A stretch of 64,000 bases of DNA from Rhizobium sp. R634. Its GTDB lineage: Bacteria > Pseudomonadota > Alphaproteobacteria > Rhizobiales > Rhizobiaceae. Made by a program: the position numbers and the translations under genes. The DNA is taken from NCBI RefSeq assembly GCF_002211305.1, contig NZ_LOKW01000029.1:186001-250000 (forward strand), written 5' to 3'. The notes below the pieces were generated by a model, which saw only the letters and a list, made by a program, of their open reading frames with translations, had not been told where the DNA came from and did no database searches. Positions 8,720 through 17,357 of this stretch are shown here, in pieces. Position 1 is the first letter of the stretch, and every line of letters starts with the position of its first letter.

Positions 8720-9469
8720 TCAGGCTGCCTTGCGGCTGGGGATGTCGACCCCGAGCCGGCGGAGAAGATGGATCCGGAAATCCGCGAAGCGCGGATCGCC
8801 ATGATCGCGCGGCGTCGGCAGATCGATCTTGAGATCCTCGACGAGACGGCCTTCATCGAGGACCAGGATCCGGTCGGCCAGCGAGATCGCCTCATCGACA
8901 TCGTGCGTAACCAGCAGCACCGCCGGACGGTGCCGTGCGCAGAGCTCCCGCAGCAGATCGTGCATCTTGAGCCGTGTCAGGGCGTCGAGCGCGCCGAAGG
9001 GTTCATCCGCAAGAAGCAGGGCAGGCTCCCGCACCAGGGAGCGGGCAAGCGCAACCCTCTGCTGCTCGCCGCCGGAAAGCTGGTTCGGCCACGCGCTCTC
9101 CCGCTCGTTGAGGCCGACTTCCGCCAGGGCTTTCCTTCCTGCTTGTTGACCGGCAGCGCCATGCAGGCCAAGCGTGACGTTCTCGATGACGTTGCGCCAT
9201 GGCAGCAGGCGGGCGTCCTGGAAGACCACCGAGAGGTTTTCCGGCGTCTCCAGCCTGCCGGTTCCCTCGACTCCGTGATCGAGGCCGGCAAGCGCTCTGA
9301 GGAAGGTGCTCTTGCCGGAGCCGCTGCGCCCCAGAAGGGCAACGAATTCGCCTCTCTCAATATCGAGATCCACGCCGTCGAGGATCGTCTTGGCCGCGAA
9401 CCGGCGGACGAGGCTCCGCACATGCACGGTCTTGGCCTCGGGGATTAATTTGCCAGGGTGCGGCGCCAT
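8720..9469 (-). CDS. ABC transporter ATPase, sulfonate/nitrate/taurine type (SsuB-like)
   Basis: A 249-residue ATPase with Walker A GRSGSGKST, Q-loop region VVFQDARLLPW, signature LSGGEQQR, Walker B LLLADEPFGALDAL and switch histidine LVTHDVDE. The order VFQDARLLPWRNVIENVTLGL is typical of SsuB. Start ATG at 9469 overlaps the end of the permease gene by 25 bases. An in-frame extension further upstream overlaps the permease gene entirely and is not credible. Confidence 0.88.
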   Translation of the reverse strand: MAPHPGKLIPEAKTVHVRSLVRRFAAKTILDGVDLDIERGEFVALLGRSGSGKSTFLRALAGLDHGVEGTGRLETPENLSVVFQDARLLPWRNVIENVTLGLHGAAGQQAGRKALAEVGLNERESAWPNQLSGGEQQRVALARSLVREPALLLADEPFGALDALTRLKMHDLLRELCARHRPAVLLVTHDVDEAISLADRILVLDEGRLVEDLKIDLPTPRDHGDPRFADFRIHLLRRLGVDIPSRKAA

Positions 9470-10353
9470 GAGAGAGCCCTCCGTTCGATGAGGCGGACGA
9501 GACCGTCCGAAACGAGGCCGAGCAGCACATAGACCACAAGACCGACGAGAATGACGTCTGTCTGCCCGTAATTGCGGGCGAGATCGATCATGTAGCCGAG
9601 CCCGCTGGTGGCGTTGATCTGCTCGACCACGACAAGGGAAACCCAGCAGAGGGTGACGGCAAACCGCAGTCCCAGGAGGAAGCCGGGCAAGGCGCCGGGC
9701 AGAACCACCTGAAGGATGAAGTCCTTCTGGCTCATGCGCAGCGTCTCGGCGAGTTCGACATAACGGCTGTCGATACTGCGCAGCGCATTGTGGGTGTGGA
9801 TGTAGGTCGGCACGGTGACGGCGAGCACGATGGTCGTGACCTTCATGCTCTCGCCGATGCCGAACCATAGGATCAGCAAGGGGATCAGGGCGAGTGTCGG
9901 TATGGCCCGCTTGATCTGGACAGGCCCGTCGATGAGGGCTTCGCCGATCCGGGAAAGACCGGCGATCACGGCCAGCACCGTGCCGACCAGCAATCCGATG
10001 CCGAGGCCGAGCATGGCCCGCGTCGCCGACGTCACGAAATTATCCTGCAGGCGACCCTGCTCGATGAGCCTGACGAAGGCCTCGGCGACCGTCCACGGCG
10101 CCGACAGGATGCGCGGGTCGATCCATCCGAGAGCGGAGCCGGCGACCCAGGCCGAGACCAGCAAGGCCGGCCCGATCTGCAAGCCGAAAGGTATGGCCGG
10201 CCCAGGGCCAAGCCTGCGCCGGACGCGAGGGCCGGTCGGTCCGGCAATGGTCGCCGGGCCGGCCGGTTTGGCCGCGCGTGAACTCGAATGCGCAATTCTG
10301 CCGGCGGATGGCCGCGATGGTTTCGCCTCATCCGCATCCCAAATGGTTGCCAT
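9445..10353 (-). CDS. ABC transporter permease, sulfonate type (SsuC-like)
   Basis: A 302-residue membrane protein with about six hydrophobic helices. The EAA-type cytoplasmic loop (ETLRMSQKDFILQVVLPGALPGFLLG) is characteristic of SsuC/TauC permeases. The first 55 residues are Ala/Pro/Arg-rich and hydrophilic (AKPSRPSAGR, PTGPRVRRRLG), longer than usual, so a later start is possible. It sits between the binding-protein and ATPase genes. Confidence 0.85.
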   Translation of the reverse strand: MATIWDADEAKPSRPSAGRIAHSSSRAAKPAGPATIAGPTGPRVRRRLGPGPAIPFGLQIGPALLVSAWVAGSALGWIDPRILSAPWTVAEAFVRLIEQGRLQDNFVTSATRAMLGLGIGLLVGTVLAVIAGLSRIGEALIDGPVQIKRAIPTLALIPLLILWFGIGESMKVTTIVLAVTVPTYIHTHNALRSIDSRYVELAETLRMSQKDFILQVVLPGALPGFLLGLRFAVTLCWVSLVVVEQINATSGLGYMIDLARNYGQTDVILVGLVVYVLLGLVSDGLVRLIERRALSWRRTLAN

Positions 10354-10386
10354 GCTGTGGATCTCCTCCTGGATGGATGTGGAAAA

Positions 10387-11412
10387 TTACAGGCTCCTCG
10401 CCAAAGCCGCGGCGCCGAGCTTTTCGAAGCGATTGTCGAAGATCTGCTCGACGTCGAAAGGTTTGTAGCCAAGCTCGTCCGCCAGCAGGTTGATCGTTTC
10501 CTGGTGGCGCTTCTTCACTTCGCTCCAATCGCCGGGCACGATTTGCTCACCGGTCAGCTTGACGAGGTATTCCCCGTCCTCCCGGCTGAGGCCCTGCTGG
10601 GCGACGTAGTATCCCTTGATCCAAGGTTCCGGGTTCCGGTTCACCCATTCTGTGGCGCGGGCCCAGAGGCCGACATATTCGGCCAGAGCCGCCGCCTTGG
10701 CGGGGTCGTCCAGAACCCATTGCGGCGCATAGAGATGGCTCGGATCGTCCCGCAGCCCATGCTCCAGGAGGGTCGCCCCGTCGGCTCCGTATTGGCCGAT
10801 GTAACGCCTGATGTAGACGCCGCCGAGCGGTGCGATATCGACCTGTTTGCTCGCCAGGGCCTTGGGATAGACATCGCCGGTGCTCGGCAGCTCGACAAGG
10901 GTGACGTCGCCGCTCTTCAGGCCAGCCGAGTGAAGGGCACGCAGGACAAGAGTGCCCTGAGCCTGGCCCGGGCTGAAGGCGATGCGTTTGCCGCGGAAAT
11001 CCGCAAGAGTTTTAACGTCGACGCCCGGCGCGATGCCGAAGCGGTAGATCGGATTGGCGATCGGGTCGCGGCGTTCGCGATAGGCGATGTTGCGGACAGG
11101 CAGGTTGTTCCAGTTGGCGAAGATCGAGGGGATCTCGGCCACCGATCCGACATCGAGCGCATGGGCACGAAATGCTTCCGAGGTCTGCGGCCCGCCGCTG
11201 ATATTGGCCCATTTCACTTCGAATGTCAGTTCTTTGTCGAGGCCGGAGAACTCGAATGCTTTCTGGGTGACCGGATCGCCGATCGTCAGCACCGTGCCCG
11301 GCGGCACCTTGGGAAGGAGCGGCGCGTCCGCCTGGGCAGTAGCCGGATTGTGGATGGCGCCGAACCCAAGCAGACTGAACAATGCGATTTTGAATGTCTT
11401 TGCCAATGTCAT
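10387..11412 (-). CDS. ABC transporter substrate-binding protein, aliphatic sulfonate type (SsuA-like)
   Basis: A 341-residue periplasmic protein with an N-terminal signal peptide (KTFKIALFSLLGFGAIHNPATAQA). The fold segments LTIGDPVTQKAFEFSG, FEVKWANISGGPQTSEAFRA, DVGSVAEIPSIFANW and FRGKRIAFSPGQAQGTLVLRAL resemble SsuA/TauA proteins. It is the first gene of the minus-strand group ending at 6202. Binding-protein specificity cannot be read directly; sulfonates or sulfate esters fit the two monooxygenases. Confidence 0.85.
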   Translation of the reverse strand: MTLAKTFKIALFSLLGFGAIHNPATAQADAPLLPKVPPGTVLTIGDPVTQKAFEFSGLDKELTFEVKWANISGGPQTSEAFRAHALDVGSVAEIPSIFANWNNLPVRNIAYRERRDPIANPIYRFGIAPGVDVKTLADFRGKRIAFSPGQAQGTLVLRALHSAGLKSGDVTLVELPSTGDVYPKALASKQVDIAPLGGVYIRRYIGQYGADGATLLEHGLRDDPSHLYAPQWVLDDPAKAAALAEYVGLWARATEWVNRNPEPWIKGYYVAQQGLSREDGEYLVKLTGEQIVPGDWSEVKKRHQETINLLADELGYKPFDVEQIFDNRFEKLGAAALARSL

Positions 11413-11473
11413 CGTCGATCTTCCCGTTTGGATTTCTGGTTGCAGGAACGATGCGGGGCAGGATGGGGCATAA

Positions 11474-11490
11474 TCTACTAAATCAGTAGA
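11474..11490. promoter_or_regulatory. Palindromic candidate operator before the sulfonate operon
   Basis: TCTACT-AAATC-AGTAGA is a perfect 6-bp inverted repeat with a 5-base spacer, 62 bases upstream of the binding-protein start, in an AT-rich patch (CTATTTCCTCTAATATTG). It is a plausible binding site for a small dimeric repressor or activator. The regulator is not encoded nearby. Confidence 0.45.
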
Positions 11491-11587
11491 CTATTTCCTC
11501 TAATATTGTGGTCGCTGGTGAAAAAATTTCCCGGGAACTCCCGGGGTGGAGGACCTTCGCGTCCGCCGGGCGATCAAGCGCACGGAC

Positions 11588-11620
11588 AAAAAAGACGCCC
11601 CGGACATTCGTCCAGGGCGT
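11588..11620 (-). terminator. Rho-independent terminator of the sugar ABC operon
   Basis: Read on the minus strand, ACGCCC(T)GGAC-GAAT-GTCC(G)GGGCGT gives a 10-bp stem with one mismatch, followed by CTTTTTT (the A run at 11588-11593 on the plus strand). It lies 48 bases after the stop of the gene at 11669. Confidence 0.75.
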
Positions 11621-11668
11621 TTCTGGCAGGTTTTGGTTTAATCGGTTTTGCCGCCGGGATCGGCTACA

Positions 11669-12007
11669 TCAGGCAATTTGCGGCGGGTATTCGCTGGCCG
11701 AGAAGACGTGATGGTGCACCTTGCCCGTGAAGAGCTTCAGCAGTTCCCCTGTCACCTCGCGGCTCTCGGAGCGCACATTGGAGCGCAACGCAGTGTCCAC
11801 CGCCTTCATGTCGGGATAACGAATGGCGAGCGCCATGGCATAGACCGGGGCGCCTTCGTCGCGTTCCATTCCATCAAGCACGCGGACTTCTTCGGCGCCT
11901 GGAAATTGAGTCCATAGCGGGACGAGCCGTCGCCTCACGAAATCGCGGAACTCCTCTTCTCGGCCGGGATGGATTTCGCCTTCAAACAAAGCGTAACGAA
12001 TGATCAT
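11669..12007 (-). CDS. Small antibiotic biosynthesis monooxygenase (ABM)/Dabb-like protein
   Basis: A 112-residue protein starting MIIRYALFEGEIHPGREEEFRDFV, with the alpha+beta ferredoxin-like pattern of ABM/EthD-type proteins (aromatic and His-rich end: LFTGKVHHHVFSASEY). Start at 12007 has AAAAGAGAA upstream. It is the last gene of the sugar ABC operon before a clear terminator. Such proteins can be monooxygenases, heme enzymes or mutarotase-like (L-rhamnose mutarotase has a similar size and fold); the exact activity is unclear here. Confidence 0.7.
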   Translation of the reverse strand: MIIRYALFEGEIHPGREEEFRDFVRRRLVPLWTQFPGAEEVRVLDGMERDEGAPVYAMALAIRYPDMKAVDTALRSNVRSESREVTGELLKLFTGKVHHHVFSASEYPPQIA

Positions 12008-12061
12008 AGGTTCTCTTTTCCAAAACTCGCGGAGCTGGATTGATGGTGATGCGGGGGAAGG

Positions 12062-12085
12062 AGGGCGTATCGGCCGATACGCCCT
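12062..12085. terminator. Perfect 24-bp palindrome between binding-protein and ABM genes
   Basis: AGGGCGTATCGG is followed immediately by its exact reverse complement. It lies 10 bases past the stop of the binding-protein gene. As RNA it makes a strong hairpin without a T tract. It may protect the upstream message from decay, attenuate the last gene, or be a protein site. Confidence 0.5.
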
Positions 12086-12095
12086 TGCGAAGGAC

Positions 12096-13202
12096 TTATT
12101 TGCCCCAGATTTTCTTGTATTGGTCGCGATAGCCGTTGTCGGGATCGAAGCTGTTCTTCGGTCCACCGTCGAATTCGACATTCGCACTGGTCACGACATG
12201 GAGCGGCGACACATAGCCGGACCACGGAGCGCCGGCGAAAGCGCGGTTCAATTCGTCGACGAGCTGCCAGCCCTGGAGATTGAGCGGCTCGGCGACGGTA
12301 ACGGCCTGGTACTGCTTGGCGCGAATGCGCTGATAGGCGCTTTCCGAACCATCGCCGGCCGCGACGTTCACCGGCTTTCCGTCACCGGCAATGCCGGCCG
12401 AGGCGAGCGACGGTCCCATGAAGTCGTAATAGAGGTCGTTGATCGCGAGAGAATGCGTCCACTTGGCGCCATACTTCTGCAGCAGCGACGTGGTCAGCTG
12501 CGGCATGCGCTGGGAGGTTTCGGCGATCGGCGTATCGACATATTCGAGCACCGTGCCGCCGAGATCTTCGATCTCCTTCTTCATGCGGTCGGCCTTGGCA
12601 ATGGCGATGGCATAGGTGGAGTCGGTGAAGATGATGACGCCGGGCTTGCCGCCGGCGTCGGCGAAGGCCCAATCCGCGGCAGACTTCGAGACTTCCATCG
12701 CATCGGTGGTGACATTGGCGAACACGCCGACATCGGCAACCGGACCGACGGCCGACGCCGCATGCCAGGAAACCATCGGAATGCCGGCCGCCTTGGCCGC
12801 TTCCATCGCCGGCTTCTGCTCGACGGCGTCGAAACCGTTGATGATGATGCCGTCAGGCTTCAGCGCCATGGCCTGGCCGAAAGCCGCGGTCCGCCCACCG
12901 ATCGAGCCGGCGCCGTCGAGCACCTTGACCGTCCAGCCGAGCGCGCCTGCCGCTTCCTGAACGCCATTGGCCACGCCGAGGATGCCCCCGTTCTTCATAT
13001 CGCCGGCAAGGACGACGATGTTCTTGCCTTCAGCGCCCTTGGGGCCGCTCGTCGGGCCGTCCCAGGCGCTTACTTTGGAGGCATATTTGTCGACCACGGC
13101 CTTGGCGTCGGCCATGGAATCGGCCAATGCCGGCGTGCCGAGCATTAGGACGGCGACGGTTGCGACCGTTGCCTGCAATAAATTCCTGCGCTTCATGTTC
13201 AC
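12096..13202 (-). CDS. Sugar ABC transporter substrate-binding protein (RbsB type)
   Basis: A 368-residue periplasmic binding protein with a signal peptide (MKRRNLLQATVATVAVLMLGTPALA). The type I fold segments GVQEAAGALGWTVKVLDGAGSI, ALKPDGIIINGFDA and IPMVSWHAASAVGP match the ribose/sugar binding class. The internal SLAINDLYYDFMGPSLASAGI region is consistent. The operon is preceded by a gluconate-type operator at 15840, so the ligand is probably an aldonate or sugar acid rather than a simple hexose (inferred). Confidence 0.85.
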   Translation of the reverse strand: MNMKRRNLLQATVATVAVLMLGTPALADSMADAKAVVDKYASKVSAWDGPTSGPKGAEGKNIVVLAGDMKNGGILGVANGVQEAAGALGWTVKVLDGAGSIGGRTAAFGQAMALKPDGIIINGFDAVEQKPAMEAAKAAGIPMVSWHAASAVGPVADVGVFANVTTDAMEVSKSAADWAFADAGGKPGVIIFTDSTYAIAIAKADRMKKEIEDLGGTVLEYVDTPIAETSQRMPQLTTSLLQKYGAKWTHSLAINDLYYDFMGPSLASAGIAGDGKPVNVAAGDGSESAYQRIRAKQYQAVTVAEPLNLQGWQLVDELNRAFAGAPWSGYVSPLHVVTSANVEFDGGPKNSFDPDNGYRDQYKKIWGK

Positions 13203-13244
13203 TCCTCTTGTTTATTGTTTTGAAATGCCGGCGAGCCGGCATCC

Positions 13245-14285
13245 TCATTTGGACGCGGGCGTGATCCTCCTCACGGCCCCGCGCTTGCGCTGGGCGTAGC
13301 CTGCTATACCGATGGCGATCAGCAGGGTTACGCCATTGAACAGCGGTTCGACGAAGAACGACCCGCCGAATTGCTGAATTCCCGATATCCCGACCGCCAG
13401 GATAATGACGCCGATCAGGGTGCCCCAGACGTTCACCCGGCCCGGCTTGATCGTCGTCGATCCCAGGAATGCGCCGACGAGTGCGGGCAGGAGATATTCG
13501 AGGCCGACGCTTGCCTGGCCGATGCGCAGCTTGGAGGCGAGAAGGACGCCCGTCAGAGCCGCGAGCAGGCCGGAGGTGATGAATGCGCCCATCACGAATT
13601 TGCGGACCGGGATGCCATTGAGGGCGGCAGCCTTGGGATTGGCGCCGATGGCGTAGAGATAACGGCCGATCGGCAGATATTCGAGAACGATCCACATGCA
13701 GATTGCGATCAGGAGAACGTAGAAGCCGGTGATGGGCAGGCCGAAGAGCATGGTGCCGTTCAGCGCATAGAAACCCTCAGGCAGCACGCCGACCACCTGC
13801 CGGCCGCCGGTGTGCCAAAGCGCAAGCGCGTAGAGAACCGTTCCGGTGCCGAGCGTGGCGATGAAGCTGTCGATCTTGGCAACCTCGACCAGCAGGCCGT
13901 TGATGAAGCCGGTGAGAACGCCGAGCGCCAGCACGATGATGACGGCGACCGGCCAGGGCAGGCCATAGACCGTCTGCAGGCTGATGGCGAGAACGTGCCA
14001 GAGCACGATACCGTAACCCACGGTCAGGTCGATGCGGCCCGATGCCATCGGGATCATTGCGGCGAGCGACAGAAGCGCGATGATCGCCTTGTCGGAGACG
14101 ATCGAGCGGACGTTCAAAACGGTCGGAAACGTATCCGGCAGCATGATCGAGAAGAGCAGGATCAGGCCGAGGGTCAGGATCACCAGCCCGTAAACCGGGA
14201 TCAGGCGTCCGATCTTCTGGCCGGTGGAAAGGCCGGCCATTTCGCTCTTGGTCGGCTCCAGCGCGGTGGATTCAATGGATTGCAT
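13245..14285 (-). CDS. Sugar ABC transporter permease (RbsC type)
   Basis: A 346-residue polytopic protein with about nine membrane segments. The signatures AMIPMASGRIDLTVGYGIVLWHV and IGANPKAAALNGIPVRKFVMGAFITSG are typical of RbsC/BPD_transp_2 permeases. It lies 42 bases before the binding-protein gene and 18 bases after the ATPase gene on the minus strand. The final residues (AQRKRGAVRR) form a basic cytoplasmic tail. Confidence 0.88.
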   Translation of the reverse strand: MQSIESTALEPTKSEMAGLSTGQKIGRLIPVYGLVILTLGLILLFSIMLPDTFPTVLNVRSIVSDKAIIALLSLAAMIPMASGRIDLTVGYGIVLWHVLAISLQTVYGLPWPVAVIIVLALGVLTGFINGLLVEVAKIDSFIATLGTGTVLYALALWHTGGRQVVGVLPEGFYALNGTMLFGLPITGFYVLLIAICMWIVLEYLPIGRYLYAIGANPKAAALNGIPVRKFVMGAFITSGLLAALTGVLLASKLRIGQASVGLEYLLPALVGAFLGSTTIKPGRVNVWGTLIGVIILAVGISGIQQFGGSFFVEPLFNGVTLLIAIGIAGYAQRKRGAVRRITPASK

Positions 14286-14303
14286 GGCTGTTCTCCCGAT
14301 GGC

Positions 14304-15800
14304 TCAAGCGGCTTCCGATGCCGAGGCGGCGGTGATGACCGCCTCCGTCGTCAGGGCGCTTCCAGTCAGTTCGCTGACGATTTTGCCGCGCGAGAAAACC
14401 AGCGCGCGGTGGCAGATATGGGCGATTTCCTCGAAATCCGTCGAGACCACGACGACTGCGAGCCCCGCTTCCAGCGCCTGCGTGATCAGGCGGTAGATTT
14501 CAGCACGCGCGCCGATGTCGACGCCGGCGGTCGGATCTTCCGCGATCAGCAGCTTACGGCCGGTCGCCAGCCAGCGGCCGACGACCACTTTCTGCTGGTT
14601 GCCGCCGGACAAGGCCTCCACCGGCAGATCCGGATCGTTCGGCCTGAGGCCGACGGATTGGCCGATCGCATGGGCGAGGTCGGCTTCGTCGCGCGGAGAC
14701 AGGAAGGAAAACAGCCCGCGTCCGACGGCGCCAGGATTGATGTATGTGTTTTCCCGAATGGAAAGCGAGAGCGCCACCGACTCTTCCGTCCGGTCGCGGG
14801 CGATCAGTCCGATGCCTGATGCCATTGCCCGCAGAGGGCTCGAAAGATCAGGCGCCCTATCATGCAGCAGAACCGTGCCGCCGAACGGCTCGCAGCCGAA
14901 CAAGGCCCGGCCGATGCGCTCCTGCCCGGCGCCGCGCAATCCGGCAAGACCGAGGAGCTCGCCCTCGCGGATATCGAAGGATATCGGGCTCGTGCCGGCA
15001 CAGACGAGATCGCGCACCTTGACGATCGCTTTGCCGGGCTTGATCTCGGTCTTGGAAAAGAGACTGTCGCCGCTGCGGCCGATGATCATCGACACCAGTT
15101 CGTCGGGGGTGGTTTCGCTGACGGGCTTCTGCCCGACCATGCGCCCGTCGCGCAGGACGGCGACCCGATCGGCGATGCGGAAAATTTCGTCAAGCCGGTG
15201 GGAGACGTAGATCATGCCAACGCCGCGCTCCTTCAGGGGGCGGATCGCATCGAACAGCCGGTCGACCTCATCGGCGGGCAGGCTCGCCGTCGGCTCGTCG
15301 AGGACGAGAACGTCGGCTTCGACGGCCAGCGCGCGGGCAATGGCGACAAGCGATTTCTCCGTGCGCGACAGCGCCGACACCCGGGTCGTGGGATCGAAAT
15401 CGCAGCCGACGAGCTTCAAGGCTTCCTTGGCCCGCGCCTGCGTCCTCTTCCAATCGATCAGACCGCTTCGCATCGAGAAGCCCTGCGACAGGCCCATATT
15501 CTCGCCAACCGTCATCCATTCGATCAGACCGAGATCCTGGTGGATGAAGGCGACCGGCTGCCGCTCGTTCGGCTTCGGCGGACGATGGTGGTAGCTGTGG
15601 CCGCGGAAGAGAATGTCGCCGGCATCCGGCTTGTAGATGCCGGCAAGGGTCTTGATCAGCGTCGATTTCCCGGCGCCGTTTTCGCCGAGCAGCGCAAGGA
15701 TCTCTCCCTCGCGCAGATCGATCGATACGTCACGCAATGCCTGCGTGCCGCCGAAGCTCTTGGTGATCGATTGGAACTCCAGCAGTCTCTTGGCTTCCAC
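14304..15800 (-). CDS. Sugar ABC transporter ATPase with two ATP-binding domains (RbsA type)
   Basis: A 498-residue protein with two fused ATPase modules. The first has Walker A GENGAGKST, ALSRTEKSLVAIARAL in place of a full LSGGQ, and VLDEPTASL. The second has GLAGLRGAGQERIGRALFG as a degenerate Walker A and a canonical ALSGGNQQKVVVGRWLA. This asymmetry is normal for RbsA/MglA. GTG at 15800 is chosen as start because GGGAGGAG precedes it; a TTG five codons earlier would lie within that ribosome binding site. It is the first gene of its operon, with the operator 40 bases upstream. Confidence 0.85.
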   Translation of the reverse strand: MEAKRLLEFQSITKSFGGTQALRDVSIDLREGEILALLGENGAGKSTLIKTLAGIYKPDAGDILFRGHSYHHRPPKPNERQPVAFIHQDLGLIEWMTVGENMGLSQGFSMRSGLIDWKRTQARAKEALKLVGCDFDPTTRVSALSRTEKSLVAIARALAVEADVLVLDEPTASLPADEVDRLFDAIRPLKERGVGMIYVSHRLDEIFRIADRVAVLRDGRMVGQKPVSETTPDELVSMIIGRSGDSLFSKTEIKPGKAIVKVRDLVCAGTSPISFDIREGELLGLAGLRGAGQERIGRALFGCEPFGGTVLLHDRAPDLSSPLRAMASGIGLIARDRTEESVALSLSIRENTYINPGAVGRGLFSFLSPRDEADLAHAIGQSVGLRPNDPDLPVEALSGGNQQKVVVGRWLATGRKLLIAEDPTAGVDIGARAEIYRLITQALEAGLAVVVVSTDFEEIAHICHRALVFSRGKIVSELTGSALTTEAVITAASASEAA

Positions 15801-15839
15801 TGTGGCTCCTCCCAAAGCTGCAGCTGTCGTCGTAGAATT

Positions 15840-15869
15840 ATGTTATCGATAACATTCGCGAGTAGTCAA
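15840..15869 (-). promoter_or_regulatory. GntR/IdnR-type operator and promoter of the sugar ABC operon
   Basis: ATGTTATCGATAACAT (15840-15855) is a perfect palindrome matching the ATGTTA-N4-TAACAT operator of E. coli GntR/IdnR. On the minus strand TTGACT (15869-15864), an 18-bp spacer and TAACAT (15845-15840) form a promoter whose -10 lies inside the operator, as expected for repression. Confidence 0.75.
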
Positions 15870-15906
15870 GCGGAAAGTGACAAGCTCGAACACCTCGATG
15901 AAGCCG

Positions 15907-16800
15907 TCAGTCGGCGCGAAGTCCGTCGAGAAGGCGCATCATCTCGGCGGAATCTTTCGGCCCCAGGCCGGCGGCGCAGAGCAGGCGATGGATTTCGACC
16001 ACCGCGCCCGTCATCGGCAGCGGCGTCTTCGTCTTCAGCGCGAAGGCCTGAAGCGAATCCAGATCCTTCAGCATGTTGTCGATCCTGCCCGTCGGCGAGA
16101 AATCGCGGGCGGCGAATTTCGCCATGAATTCCTGCAATATCCGGCTGTCCGCCCTGCCGCCGGCAAGGGCGGCCGGAATTGCCGAGGGATCGACGCCGCC
16201 GGCTTCGGCGAGTTTGACCGCTTCCGCGACCGCCTGGAACAGCACGGCACAAAACAGCTGATTGATCAGCTTCGTGGTTTGCCCGGCGCCGGATGCGCCC
16301 ATCAGCGTGTAATTGGCGGCAAGATGCCGCATCACCACGCGCGCCCGTTCGAAATCTTCCGGGCTGCCGCCGGCCATGATCGTCAGCTTTCCGCCGAGCG
16401 CGCCGGGCACGCCGCCGGAAAGCGGGCAATCCACCCACGCCATTCCCGTTTCCTTCCGCAGCCGCGTCGCCATGTCGGCCGTCTCGGCGGGATCGATGGA
16501 GGACATGTCGATCAGCAGCTTGTCGGCATTTGCCGCCGCCGCAACACCCTTCTCGCCGAAAACGACGGCGCGGACGATGCTGGCGTGATTGAGACTGAGC
16601 ACGCAGAATTGCGAAGCCGAGACCGCCGCCTCCACGGAAGCGGCCGCGCGAGCCCCCTTGGCTTCCAGCGCCGCGACCTTTTCTGCATCGAGATCGAAGA
16701 CGGTGACTTTGTGTCCGGTCTCGATCAGGCGCGTGATAATCGCCGTGCCCATGATGCCCGCACCGACGACGGCGACATCTGCTCTGTAATCATCCCGCAT
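15907..16800 (-). CDS. NAD(P)-dependent beta-hydroxyacid dehydrogenase (3-hydroxyisobutyrate dehydrogenase family)
   Basis: A 297-residue protein with an N-terminal Rossmann fold (VAVVGAGIMGTAIITRL), the family signature region WVDCPLSGGVPGALGGKLTIMAGG and the catalytic-lysine helix (GASGAGQTTKLINQLF). Relatives include tartronate semialdehyde reductase, 3-hydroxyisobutyrate dehydrogenase and 6-phosphogluconate dehydrogenase-like enzymes. Start at 16800 (MRDDYRADVAVV) has GGGAGG upstream and overlaps the gluconokinase stop by 11 bases. Its position implies a role in aldonate catabolism; the substrate is not certain. Confidence 0.85.
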   Translation of the reverse strand: MRDDYRADVAVVGAGIMGTAIITRLIETGHKVTVFDLDAEKVAALEAKGARAAASVEAAVSASQFCVLSLNHASIVRAVVFGEKGVAAAANADKLLIDMSSIDPAETADMATRLRKETGMAWVDCPLSGGVPGALGGKLTIMAGGSPEDFERARVVMRHLAANYTLMGASGAGQTTKLINQLFCAVLFQAVAEAVKLAEAGGVDPSAIPAALAGGRADSRILQEFMAKFAARDFSPTGRIDNMLKDLDSLQAFALKTKTPLPMTGAVVEIHRLLCAAGLGPKDSAEMMRLLDGLRAD

Positions 16801-17344
16801 GAAATCCTCCCTTGACTGCAACGCCCCTCAGCTCCTCACAAGCCAGCGCCACCATATCATCCAAAGCCATATCGATCGTCACCGTCACCACACCGGGCTC
16901 ACCGGTCGGCGGCTCCAGCGTCTGCAGCTGGCTGTCGAGCAGCGACGCCGGCATGAAGTGGCCCTGACGCGCCTGCATCCGCGATAGCAGCAGATCACGC
17001 GTCCCCTCCAGGAAAACGAAGGCCAGGCGCCCGTCTGCCGCCTGCCTCAGCCTGTCGCGATAGCTTCTCTTCAGCGCCGAGCACGAAATCACCAATCCCT
17101 GCGACGCGTTTTGCGCGGTCTTTATCTCATCGCCGATCCGGTCGAGCCAAGGCAGGCGGTCGGCGTCGGTGAGCGGCATGCCCTCGGCCATCTTCGCGAC
17201 ATTGCGAGCGGGATGGAGCTGGTCGCCTTCCAGAAACGCCAGCCCGTATTGCCCGGCGATACGCTCTCCGACCGAGGATTTGCCGCAGCCGCTCACGCCC
17301 ATGACGACAATAGCCAGAGGCGGCGCCTTTCTTTCAAGGTCCAT
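16790..17344 (-). CDS. gntK: Gluconokinase
   Basis: A 184-residue kinase with P-loop GVSGCGKSSVG near residue 18, FLEGDQLHPARNVAKMAEGMPLTDADRLPWL and ISCSALKRSYRDRLR, all diagnostic of the GntK/IdnK family. It phosphorylates D-gluconate to 6-phosphogluconate for the Entner-Doudoroff or pentose phosphate path. ATG at 17344 is preceded by GGGGAGG; a longer open frame upstream lies within the SDR gene and is discounted. It is the second gene of a three-gene operon headed by the ketogluconate reductase. Confidence 0.93.
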   Translation of the reverse strand: MDLERKAPPLAIVVMGVSGCGKSSVGERIAGQYGLAFLEGDQLHPARNVAKMAEGMPLTDADRLPWLDRIGDEIKTAQNASQGLVISCSALKRSYRDRLRQAADGRLAFVFLEGTRDLLLSRMQARQGHFMPASLLDSQLQTLEPPTGEPGVVTVTIDMALDDMVALACEELRGVAVKGGFHAG

Positions 17345-17357
17345 CGTCTCGCCTCCC

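Noticed and set aside
7796..9448. Long plus-strand frame opposite the monooxygenase and ABC ATPase genes
   Set aside because: The minus-strand genes carry all family motifs; the plus frame has none.
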